Assembly: GCF_002262885.1 (NCBI RefSeq)
Contig: NZ_NKYF01000001.1
Location: forward strand, 248,001 to 312,000
Direction: 5' to 3'
DNA: 64,000 bases
Origin: Pseudonocardia sp. MH-G8
GTDB taxonomy: Bacteria; Actinomycetota; Actinomycetes; Mycobacteriales; Pseudonocardiaceae
Shown here: one piece after another, positions 8,731-18,300 of the stretch
Position numbering within the stretch: position 1 is the first letter of the stretch
How the letters are laid out: every line of letters starts with the position of its first letter
Notes under the pieces: model-generated
Seen by the model: the letters and a program-made list of their open reading frames with translations, nothing else
What the model was told of the DNA's origin: nothing
Database searches by the model: none
Program-made: the position numbers and the translations under genes

Positions 8731-8744
8731 AGATGGGGCGATGA

Positions 8745-11700
8745 GTGGCACAGGACATGACCGGACCCAGCGTCGAACCCGCCCGGCTCCTGCCGGACCC
8801 GCGCCGCGAGGTCGCCGCGTTGCTCGAGGTCGACGCCGGCGAGTTGGGCGAGGACGACGACCTGTTCGAGCTGGGGCTGGACTCCCTCACCGTGATCCGC
8901 CTGGCGTCGGGATGGCGACACCGCGGCTACCCGGTCTCCTTCGAGGACCTGGCGGTGGAACCGACGATCCGGAGCTGGCGGGGCGTCGTCGACGGCGTCG
9001 TCGCGGCCGCGACCCCACCACGATCGGACGGCGTCGACGTACCGGTTCCCGCGGCGGGGACCCCCTTCCCGCTGGCCCCGATGCAGCACGCCTACTGGGT
9101 GGGCCGCCAGGACGGCCAGCCCTTCGGCGGCGTCGGATCGCATTTCTCGCTGGAGTTCGACGGCCACGACGTCCACCCGCAGCGACTGCAGCGGGCGTTC
9201 GGCGCGCTGGTGGCCCGGCACCCGATGCTGCGCGTGCGGATCTCCGACGACGGCACGCAGTGGATCGGGGACACGACGGGCCTGCCCACCGTCACGGTGC
9301 ACGACCTGCGCGACGGCGAAGACGTCCCGGAACGGCTGACCGAGCTGCGCGAGCACATCACGCACCGCCGGTTCGACATCGCGCGCGGCGAGGTCGTCGA
9401 GCTCGGCCTGACGCTGCTGCCCGGCGACGCGACCCGGGTGCACGTCGACCTGGACATGATGGCCGCGGACGCGCTCAGCATGTCCGTCCTGCTCGGGGAC
9501 CTCGCGCGGTTCTACATCGGTGCCCCGCCGGAGCCCCTCGACTACGAGTTCCGCACCTTCCTCGCCGAGCGGGACGCGGGGACGGCGGGCGCCGAACGCA
9601 CCGAGCGCCGCGAGCGCGACGCGCAGTGGTGGGGCGAGCGGCTGGCGGACCTGCCCGGTCCGCCGGAGCTGCCGGTGCTGCCCGGTGCCGGGCGGCCCGG
9701 CCTACCCGCCCGGATGGGCCGCCACCACCACCTGGTGCCCCCCGAGCACTCGGCCGCGCTGACCGCTGCCGCCCGCAAGCGCGGGCTGACCCCCGCCGCC
9801 GCGCTGGCCACGGCGTTCTCGGAGGTGGTCGCGGCGTGGAGCGGGTCACCGCGGTTCCTGCTGAACCTCCCGCTGTTCGAGCGCGAGCCGCTGCACCCGG
9901 ACGTCGAGAAGCTCGTCGGGGACTTCACCGGCTCGGTCCTGCTCGACGTCGACATGGGCGACGAGCAGCCGCTGGTCGTCCGGGCCCGGGAGGTCCAGAG
10001 CCGGCTGCACGCCGTCGTCGGACACGGCGCGTACGGCGGAGTGGACGTGCTGCGCGACCTCGCACGGCGGTCCGGCGAGCCCGGGCTGGCCCCGGTCGTC
10101 TACACCAGCGCGATCGGGCTCGGCGAGATGTACGACGACGACGTGCGCTCCGCCTTCGGTGACGCGGTCTGGGTCGGCTCGCAGAACCCGCAGGTGTGGC
10201 TCGACGCGCAGGTCCGCGAGCAGGACGGCGGGCTGCTGCTGAACTGGGACGTCCGCGAGGACGTGCTCGGCGACACCGTCCCGGCGCAGATGTTCACCGC
10301 ATACCGCGACCTCGTGCTCCGCCTCGCAGGCGGCGACGAGCGGGTGTGGGACGCCCCGGTCGGCGCGATGCTCCCGGACCACGCGGTGGCCGTGCGGGAG
10401 CAGGTCAACGCCACCGCGCCCGCGGTGCCCCGGCAGGCGCTGCACGCCGCCTTCTTCGCCGCGGCGCGGACCGATCCCGGACGGCCCGCCGTGCTCGGCG
10501 AGCCGGGCCGGACCGGCGACGCGCTGACCTACGGCGAGCTCGCCGACCGCGCCCTGCGGCTCGCCGCGCGGCTGGCCGGGCACGGCGTACGCCCCGGGGA
10601 CGCGGTCGCGATCAGCCTGCCCCGCGGCACCGACCAGGTCGTCGCGGTGCTCGGCACGCTGGCCGCGGGAGCGACGTACGTCCCGATCGGCCCCGACCAG
10701 CCCGCGCTGCGGCAGGCCCGGATCCTCGCTCGTGCCGAGGCCCGGGTGCTGCTCGCGGACGCGGCCCTGGAGACCGCGATGCCCGTCGTGTCCCCGCGCG
10801 ACCTCGACGAGCAGCCCCTGCCCGGGCCGCTGCCCGTCTCCCCCGACGACGCCGCCTACGTCCTGTTCACCTCGGGCTCGACCGGCGAGCCGAAGGGCGT
10901 CGAGGTCTCGCACGCCGCCGCCGCCCACACGATCGCCGCCATCGGCGCCCGGTTCGGCGTCGGCGTGGGCGACCGCACCCTGCTGGTGTCCGCGCTGGAG
11001 TTCGACCTGTCGGTCTACGACCTGTTCGCCCCGCTGTCGGTCGGCGGCGCGGTCGTCCCCCTCGCCGACGACGAGCGGCGCGACCCCGTGCGCTGGTGGG
11101 AGCTGGTCCGCCGGCACCGGGTGAGCGTGTGGAACACGGTCCCGGTGCTGCTCGACATGCTCCTCGCCGGCGCCCCGGCCGACCCGGGCGACTCGTTGCG
11201 GCTGGTGCTGCTCGGTGGTGACTGGGTGTCCCCCGAGCTGCCCGGCCGGCTACGGGCCGTCGTCCCGGGGGCCCGGTTCGTCGCACTGGGCGGGATGACC
11301 GAGGCCGCGATCCACTCGACGGTCCAGGAGGTGCCCGGCGCGCCGGACCCGGACTGGCGCGCGGTGCCGTGGGGCGTCCCGCTCGCCGGTGTCCGATGTC
11401 GGGTCGTCGACGGCCGCGGCCGGGACCGGCCCGACCTCGTGACCGGTGAGCTCTGGGTCGGCGGCGCGAGCGTCGCCCGCGGCTACCGGGGCGACCCCGA
11501 GCGCACGGCCGACCGGTTCGTGACCCGCGACGGCGTGCGCTGGTACCGCACCGGTGACCTCGCCCGCTACCTGCCCGACGGCACCCTCGACTTCCTCGGC
11601 CGCGCCGATCACCAGGTCAAGGTGCGCGGCCACCGCATCGAGCTCGGCGAGATCGAGTCCGCGCTGGAGACCCACCCGGCCGTGCGCCGCGCGGTCGCCG

Positions 11701-14700
11701 TCGTGATCGGGACGGGGTCGGGCGCCCGGCTCGCCGCCCTCGTCGAGGCCACCGCCGACCTGCGTGCAGGGTCGGCCATCGACTCAGCGCCGGTGTCCGC
11801 GCAGGAGCTGCGCGACCGGCAGACCGCGCTGCTCCCGCCCGTGATGATCTGCGGGACCGTCGAGGTGCGCGACGCGCTCCCCCTGACCTCGAACGGCAAG
11901 CCGGACCGGGCCGCCGTCGCCCGGCTGCTCGCGGCTGCCGGTCCCGCCCTCGCCGAGGGCGAGCCGCCGCGCGGGCCCGTCGAGCAGCGCCTCGCGGGCG
12001 TCTGGGCGGAGCTGCTCGACGTGCCTGCCGTGCACCGCACCGACAGCTTCTTCACCCTCGGCGGGGACTCGCTGCTCGCCACCCGGCTGGTCGCGCGCCT
12101 GGCCGCCGACGGGATCGCGGGCGCCCGGCTCGGTGCGCTGTTCGGCTCTCCGCGGCTCGCCGACTTCGCCGCCACGCTGGAGCTCGTGGAGCCGGCGACG
12201 GTCACCCCGCAGGGCACGCGGATCGTCCCGGATCCCGCGAACCGGCACGAGCCGTTCCCCGGCACGGACGTCCAGGCCGCGTACTGGCTCGGCCGCGACC
12301 CCGCGTTCACCCTCGGCGGCGTCGGGACCTGGCAGTACGCCGAGTTCGACGCAGCAGATGTCGACCTCCCCCGGCTGGAGCGGGCCTGGGACCGGCTCGT
12401 CGCGCGGCACGAGATGCTGCGCGCCGTCCTCGACCCGGACGGCCGGCACCGCATCCTGCGCGACGTGCCGCCCACCCGGATCGCGGTGCGGGACGTCTCC
12501 GGGGCCGGTGCGGAGGCCGGTGAGCGGGCCTGCGCCGAGCTGCGCGCGGAGTGCTCGCACCGGCTGCTCGACCTCACCGCCTGGCCGCTGCACGAGCTGC
12601 GCGCGGTCCGCTACGCCGGAGCCGACGGCGAGGTCCGGACCCGGCTCGCGATCGGGCTCGACTACATCCTCTTCGACGCGTTGTCGATCATGACCCTGTT
12701 CACCGAGCTCGACCTCCTCTACGCCGAGCCGGCGGCGCACCTCGAGCCGATCACGCTGTCGTTCCGGGACTACGTCCTACAGGTCGAACCGGAACCCGCA
12801 GCCGTCGAGCGGGCCCAGGAGCACTGGCGGGCCCGGCTCGCCGAGCTCCCCGAACCCCCGCAGCTCCCGCTGCGGATCGACCCCGCCGACGTGGAGCGCC
12901 CACTCTTCACCCGGCGCCGCCGCGACCTGCCCGCCGAGCGTTGGTCGGAGCTGGTCCGCCGCGCCAGGGCCGAAGGGCTGACCCCGTCGACGGTGCTGCT
13001 CGCGGCCTACGCCGAGGTGCTCGGGGCCTGGAGCGGGTCGTCCGCGCTGACCGTCACGCTCACCCTGTTCGACCGCAGGCCCGTCCACGACGACGTCTTC
13101 CGGGTGCTCGGCGACTTCACCTCGCTGACGCTCGCCGGGTACCGGCCCGACCCCGGGGCCGGGTGGCTCACCGCGGCCCACGAGCTGCAGCGGCGCCTCG
13201 GCGAGGACCTCGACCACCGCGACGTCTCCCCGTCCTGGCTGCTGCGGGAGCTCGCCACCCGGACCGGGACGCTCGACGCCGCGGTGCCGGTGGTCTTCAC
13301 CAGCGCCCTCGGGGTGGGCGACCAGGAGACCCCCGTCTCGATGGACATGTCGCCCGGCTTCCCGGAGCGGGTCTTCGGCATCTCGCAGTCCCCGCAGGTG
13401 AGCCTGGACAACCAGGTGCTGGAGTCCGCGGGCGGGCTGCAGGTCACCTGGGACGCCGTCGAGGAGCTGTTCCACGCGGGCGTGCTCGACGCCATGTTCG
13501 ACGCCTACCACCTGCTGCTGGAACACCTCGCGACCGCGGACTGGCACGGGCCGCTGCCCGAGCTGCTGCCGCCGGCGCAGCGGGCGGTTCGCGACCGGGT
13601 CAACGCGACCGACGCCGACCTCCCGGCCGGACTGCTGCACGCCCCCTTCTTCGACGGCGCCGCCGCGCGCGCGGACGCGCCCGCCCTGATCACCGAGAAC
13701 GTCTCGGTGACCCACGGCCAGCTCGCCGACCGCGCCCTGCGCGTGGCGGCCGGGCTGGCCGAGCGGGGTGTGCGGCCCGGCGACGCGGTGACCGTCACCC
13801 TGCCCAAGGGGCCCGAGCAGGCCGTCGCGGTGCTGGGGGTGCTCGCCGCGGGCGCCGCGTACGTGCCGGTCGGGGTCGACCAGCCACCGCGGCGGCGCGC
13901 GCAGGTGCACCAGGCCGCGCAAGCCCGGCTGGCGATCACCGATCTGGGCCCGCTGCTCGCCGCGGAGCCGCTCGCCGGCCCCGTCGCCGTCTCGGCCGAC
14001 GCGCCGGCCTACGTGATCTTCACGTCCGGGTCCACGGGCGCCCCCAAGGGCGTCCAGGTCCGGCACAGCGCGGCGGGCAACACCGTCGCGGACGTGACCG
14101 CGCGCTTCGGGATCGGCCCGGCGGACCGGGTGCTCGGGGTGTCGGCCCTCGACTTCGACCTGTCGGTCTACGACCTGTTCGGCCTGCTCGGCGCGGGCGG
14201 GGCGGTGGTGTTCCCGGCCGAGGACGAGCGCCGCGACGCGGCCCGCTGGCGCGATCTCGCGCAGGCCCACGGGGTGACCGTGTGGAACTCGGTGCCCGTG
14301 CTGCTGGAGATGCTGCTGGTCGCGGGCCTGCCCTCGACGCTGCGGCTGGCGCTGGTGTCCGGGGACTGGGTGCCGGTCGACCTGCCGGGCCGGGCCGCGG
14401 CGGCAGGGATCCGGCTCATCGCGATGGGCGGCGCCACCGAGGGCTCGATCTGGTCCAACGCGGTCGACGCCACCGCGCTGCCCGCCGGGTGGGCCGCCGG
14501 GCGTGACGGCGGCGCCTGGGGTTCGGTGCCCTACGGCTTCCCGCTGGCCAACCAGCGCTACCGCGTCGTCGGCGAGGACCGGCGGGACCGGCCGGACTGG
14601 GTGCCAGGTGAGCTGTGGATCGGTGGCCGCGGGGTCGCCGACGGCTACCGGGGCGACCCGGACCGGACCGCGGAGCGCTTCGTCACCCGAGACGGAGTGC

Positions 14701-15359
14701 GCTGGTACCGGACCGGCGACGTCGGGCGCTACCGCCCGGACGGGGTGCTCGAGTTCCTCGGGCGCGCCGACCAGCAGGTCAAGATCGGCGGGCACCGGCT
14801 CGAGCTCGGCGAGGTCGAGACCGCGCTCGCCGAACACCCGCGGATCGACCGCGCCGCCGTCGTCGCCGTCGGGCCACGGCGGGCACGCAGGTTGCACGCC
14901 TTCCTCGTCGGTGATCCCGGGCCGGACCTGGACGCGTTCCTGGCCGAGCGGCTCCCCAGGCACGCCGTCCCTGCGCGCCGCACCGTGCTCGACGCGCTCC
15001 CCCTCACCGCGAACGGCAAGGTCGACCGCCCCGGGCTCGCGGCACGGGCCGAGGCGGACGGCGCTGCAACCGGCGCGGCGACCGGCGCGGCCCCGGACGG
15101 CGAGCTCGAGACCGGCATCGCCCGGCTGTGGGCCGATCTGCTGGAGCTGCCCGCCGCGCCGCTACCCGCGCGCGACGTCGCATTCTTCGCCCTCGGCGGA
15201 TCGAGCCTCACGACGTTGCGGCTGCTCGCCGCGGTGTCGGAACGGTTCGGTGCCGAGATCCCCGCACGCCGCTTCCTCGCGGCCCCCACCGTGGCCGCAC
15301 TCGCCGCGGACGTGCGGACCGCCATCCCAGACGCAGACGAGGAGACCGGAAGCGTATGA
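8745..15359 (+). CDS. NRPS, ArCP-Cy-A-T-Cy-A-T (heterocycle-forming)
   Basis: A 2204-residue synthetase. Domains in order: aryl carrier (Ser47 in GLDSL), cyclization domain 1 (from ~107, signature D237xxxxD242xxS245), adenylation 1 (A3 at ~705, A10 NGKPDR at 1050), carrier (Ser1109), cyclization domain 2 (from ~1169, D1306xxxxD1311xxS1314), adenylation 2 (A3 at ~1756, A10 NGKVDR at 2090) and carrier (Ser2154, in GGSSL rather than GGDSL). My reading of the specificity codes is DLYNLGLIHK for A1 and DLYNLSMIWK for A2. A2 matches the cysteine code DLYNLSLIWK closely; A1 departs at two positions. It should join an aryl acid to two Cys (or Cys-like) residues and cyclise both. GTG start; ATG at 8757 is an alternative. 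Overlaps the next gene by four bases. Confidence 0.95.
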   Translation: MAQDMTGPSVEPARLLPDPRREVAALLEVDAGELGEDDDLFELGLDSLTVIRLASGWRHRGYPVSFEDLAVEPTIRSWRGVVDGVVAAATPPRSDGVDVPVPAAGTPFPLAPMQHAYWVGRQDGQPFGGVGSHFSLEFDGHDVHPQRLQRAFGALVARHPMLRVRISDDGTQWIGDTTGLPTVTVHDLRDGEDVPERLTELREHITHRRFDIARGEVVELGLTLLPGDATRVHVDLDMMAADALSMSVLLGDLARFYIGAPPEPLDYEFRTFLAERDAGTAGAERTERRERDAQWWGERLADLPGPPELPVLPGAGRPGLPARMGRHHHLVPPEHSAALTAAARKRGLTPAAALATAFSEVVAAWSGSPRFLLNLPLFEREPLHPDVEKLVGDFTGSVLLDVDMGDEQPLVVRAREVQSRLHAVVGHGAYGGVDVLRDLARRSGEPGLAPVVYTSAIGLGEMYDDDVRSAFGDAVWVGSQNPQVWLDAQVREQDGGLLLNWDVREDVLGDTVPAQMFTAYRDLVLRLAGGDERVWDAPVGAMLPDHAVAVREQVNATAPAVPRQALHAAFFAAARTDPGRPAVLGEPGRTGDALTYGELADRALRLAARLAGHGVRPGDAVAISLPRGTDQVVAVLGTLAAGATYVPIGPDQPALRQARILARAEARVLLADAALETAMPVVSPRDLDEQPLPGPLPVSPDDAAYVLFTSGSTGEPKGVEVSHAAAAHTIAAIGARFGVGVGDRTLLVSALEFDLSVYDLFAPLSVGGAVVPLADDERRDPVRWWELVRRHRVSVWNTVPVLLDMLLAGAPADPGDSLRLVLLGGDWVSPELPGRLRAVVPGARFVALGGMTEAAIHSTVQEVPGAPDPDWRAVPWGVPLAGVRCRVVDGRGRDRPDLVTGELWVGGASVARGYRGDPERTADRFVTRDGVRWYRTGDLARYLPDGTLDFLGRADHQVKVRGHRIELGEIESALETHPAVRRAVAVVIGTGSGARLAALVEATADLRAGSAIDSAPVSAQELRDRQTALLPPVMICGTVEVRDALPLTSNGKPDRAAVARLLAAAGPALAEGEPPRGPVEQRLAGVWAELLDVPAVHRTDSFFTLGGDSLLATRLVARLAADGIAGARLGALFGSPRLADFAATLELVEPATVTPQGTRIVPDPANRHEPFPGTDVQAAYWLGRDPAFTLGGVGTWQYAEFDAADVDLPRLERAWDRLVARHEMLRAVLDPDGRHRILRDVPPTRIAVRDVSGAGAEAGERACAELRAECSHRLLDLTAWPLHELRAVRYAGADGEVRTRLAIGLDYILFDALSIMTLFTELDLLYAEPAAHLEPITLSFRDYVLQVEPEPAAVERAQEHWRARLAELPEPPQLPLRIDPADVERPLFTRRRRDLPAERWSELVRRARAEGLTPSTVLLAAYAEVLGAWSGSSALTVTLTLFDRRPVHDDVFRVLGDFTSLTLAGYRPDPGAGWLTAAHELQRRLGEDLDHRDVSPSWLLRELATRTGTLDAAVPVVFTSALGVGDQETPVSMDMSPGFPERVFGISQSPQVSLDNQVLESAGGLQVTWDAVEELFHAGVLDAMFDAYHLLLEHLATADWHGPLPELLPPAQRAVRDRVNATDADLPAGLLHAPFFDGAAARADAPALITENVSVTHGQLADRALRVAAGLAERGVRPGDAVTVTLPKGPEQAVAVLGVLAAGAAYVPVGVDQPPRRRAQVHQAAQARLAITDLGPLLAAEPLAGPVAVSADAPAYVIFTSGSTGAPKGVQVRHSAAGNTVADVTARFGIGPADRVLGVSALDFDLSVYDLFGLLGAGGAVVFPAEDERRDAARWRDLAQAHGVTVWNSVPVLLEMLLVAGLPSTLRLALVSGDWVPVDLPGRAAAAGIRLIAMGGATEGSIWSNAVDATALPAGWAAGRDGGAWGSVPYGFPLANQRYRVVGEDRRDRPDWVPGELWIGGRGVADGYRGDPDRTAERFVTRDGVRWYRTGDVGRYRPDGVLEFLGRADQQVKIGGHRLELGEVETALAEHPRIDRAAVVAVGPRRARRLHAFLVGDPGPDLDAFLAERLPRHAVPARRTVLDALPLTANGKVDRPGLAARAEADGAATGAATGAAPDGELETGIARLWADLLELPAAPLPARDVAFFALGGSSLTTLRLLAAVSERFGAEIPARRFLAAPTVAALAADVRTAIPDADEETGSV

Positions 15360-18300
15360 ACGTCGCCGAGCTGATCGACGACCTCGAGTCCTCGGGCATC
15401 CGGCTGTGGGCCGAGGCCGACCAGATCCGGTTCCGCGCCCCCCGCGGGACGATGACCGACGAGCGCCGGGCCCGCGTGCGCGCGCACCGCGACGCGCTCC
15501 TCGCGCACCTGTCCGGCGCCGCGACCGTCCGGGCCGAGCCCGACCCGGCCGCGCGCCACGAGCCCTTCCCGCTCACCGACATCCAGGCCGCGTACCTGGT
15601 CGGGCGGGGCGAGGGCTACCCGTGGGGCGGCACCGCCTGCCACGCCTACGTGGAGCTGGAGCATGCGGGCACCGACCTCGACCCGGACCGGCTCGCCGCC
15701 GCCTGGGCGGCCCTGGTCGCCCGGCACGACATGCTGCGCGCGGTCGTGCACCCCGACGGCGTGGCGCAGGTCCTGGAGACCGGTGAGCCCGATGTCGTCG
15801 TGCGCGACCTCCGCGAGGCCGCACCCGCCGACGTCGAGGCCGCGCTGGACGCCACCCGCGCCGAGCTCGACCACCGCGTGGGCGACCCGGCGACCCTGCC
15901 GCTGGGCCTGCTCCGCCTGACCCGGTGTCCCGACCGGACGGTCCTGCACCTGTCGGTCGACCTGCTCGTCGTGGACTTCACGAGCCTGCAGCTGCTGCTC
16001 GCCGAGCTGGCCGCGGGATACGCCGGAGGTACCGATCCCGAGCCGCTCGGCCTCACGTTCCGCGACTACGTCCTCGCCTGCCGCGGGCTCGCCGAGAGCC
16101 CGCAGGCCGAGCGCGACCGCGCCTACTGGCGGGGTCGCGCGCTCCCGCCGGCCCCCGAGCTGCCCGTGACCGGCGACGGAACCGAGCGACCGGTCCGGTT
16201 CACCCGCCGCGAGCTCGTCCTCGACGCCACCGGCTGGGCCCGGCTGCGCGAGCGCGCCACCGCGCACGGGGTCACGCCCTCCGGTGCGTTGCTCACCGCC
16301 TACGCCGAGGTCGTCGGCCGGTGGAGCCGCCACCCCCGCTTCACCCTCACGGTGCCGACGTTCACCCGGTACCCGGTCCACCCGGACGTCGACCGGCTGG
16401 TCGGCGACTTCACCGCCGTCGAGCTGCTGGAGGTGGACCTCACCGAGGCGGCGCCCTTCGCCGGGCGGGCCCGCGAGCTCGGCGCCCGGCTGCTCGAGGA
16501 CCTGGCGCACCCGCTGCACACCGGCAGCGAGGTCCTCGCCGAGATGACCCGCGCCGCGGGCGCGAGCGCAGGCGGGATGCTCATGCCGGTCGTGTTCACC
16601 AGCGCCCTCGACTCGGCCGCGGGAACCGCCGACCCGGCGTCCGGCGGGTTCCGGGTGACGCGGGCGATCACCCAGACCCCGCAGGTGTGGATCGACTGCC
16701 AGGTGCTGGAGCGGGACGGCGGCGTCGCCGTCAGCTGGGACTGCCGTGAGGGAGTGTTCCCCGACGGCCTGCTCGACGACGCGTTCGAGGCCTTCGCCGG
16801 CGCCGTCACCCGGCTGGTCGATCCGGGGTCGGACGCCCTCTGGCACGACGACGACCCCGTCCGGCTCCCCGCGGGCCAGGCTGCCGTCCGGTCGCGGATC
16901 GACGCGACCGCGGCCCCGGTGCCGCCCGGCCTGCTGCACGAGCCGGTGCTCGCGCGCGCCGCCGCCCACCCCGACGACGTCGCCGTCGTCGACGCCACGG
17001 GTCCGACGACCTACGGGGAGCTCGCCGCGCGGGCGTCCGCGGTCGCCGCGCTGCTGCGCGCCCGCGACGTCGAGCCCGGTGAGCTCGTGGCCGTCCTGAT
17101 GGACAAGGGGGTCGAGCAGGTGGTCGGCGTCCTCGGGGTCCTGCTGGCCGGCGGGGCCTACCTGCCCATCGAGCCGAACCAGCCCGCGGCGCGGCGCAAC
17201 GCGATCGTCGACGACGGCGGGGTGCGGGTGGCGCTGACCCAGTCCTGGCTGGTCGACGCCGTGCGCGACGGCTCGCCGGGGCTGAGCCTCGTCGCCGTCG
17301 ACGCCCTGCCTGCCGGCGGGGCGGGCACCCCGGAACCGGTGGGCACGGCACCGGGCGACCTCGCCTACGTCATCTACACCTCCGGGTCCACGGGGAGCCC
17401 GAAGGGCGTGATGATCAGTCACGAGGCCGCGCTGAACACCGTCGTCGACGTGACCGCGCGCTTCGCCGTCGGGCCCGCGGACCGCGTGCTCGGGCTCGCC
17501 GCGCTCGGCTTCGACCTGTCGGTGTACGACGTGTTCGGCACGCTGGCCGCGGGCGGCACCCTGGTGCTGCCGGACCCGGCCCGTCGTGGCGACCCGTCGC
17601 ACTGGGCGGAGCTGGTCGGCGAGCACTGCGTCACGGTCTGGAACTCCGTGCCGGGGCAGCTGCAGATGCTGCACGACCACCTGCCTCCCGGTGCGGGCGC
17701 GGGGCTCGCCTCGCTGCGGGTGGCGATGCTGTCCGGTGACTGGATTCCCGTCACGCTGCCGGACCAGATCCGCGCGCTGGTGCCCGGCCTAGGTGTGCAC
17801 AGCCTCGGTGGCGCCACCGAGGGCGCGATCTGGTCGATCCACCACCCGGTGGGCGAGGTCGACCAGGCCTGGCCGAGCATCCCGTACGGCACGCCGATGG
17901 CCAACCAGACGCTGCGCGCCCTCGACCACCGGCTCCGCCCCTGCCCGGACTGGGTGGTCGGTGAGCTGTACATCGGCGGCACCGGCGTGGCGCTCGGCTA
18001 CCGGGGCGACCCGGAGCGGACGGCCGCGCGGTTCGGGGTGCACCCGCGCACCGGCGAGCGGATCTACCGCACCGGCGACCTGGGCCGCCACATCGGCGCC
18101 GGGGACTTCCGCGGCCATGGCGTGCTGGAGTTCCTGGGCCGGGAGGACACCCAGGTCAAGATCCGGGGCTACCGGATCGAGCTGGCCGAGGTCGAGGCAG
18201 CGCTGCACACCCACGACGACGTGGCCACGGCCGCCGTGCTCGTCGACAGCGACACCTTCTCCGGCCACCGCCTCGCCGCGTTCGTCGCTCCCGCCCGGAT

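Noticed and set aside
8601..8744. Iron box of IdeR/DmdR type at the NRPS promoter
   Set aside because: No TTAGGTTAGGCTCACCTAA-like site is visible; only the Zur-like box is.
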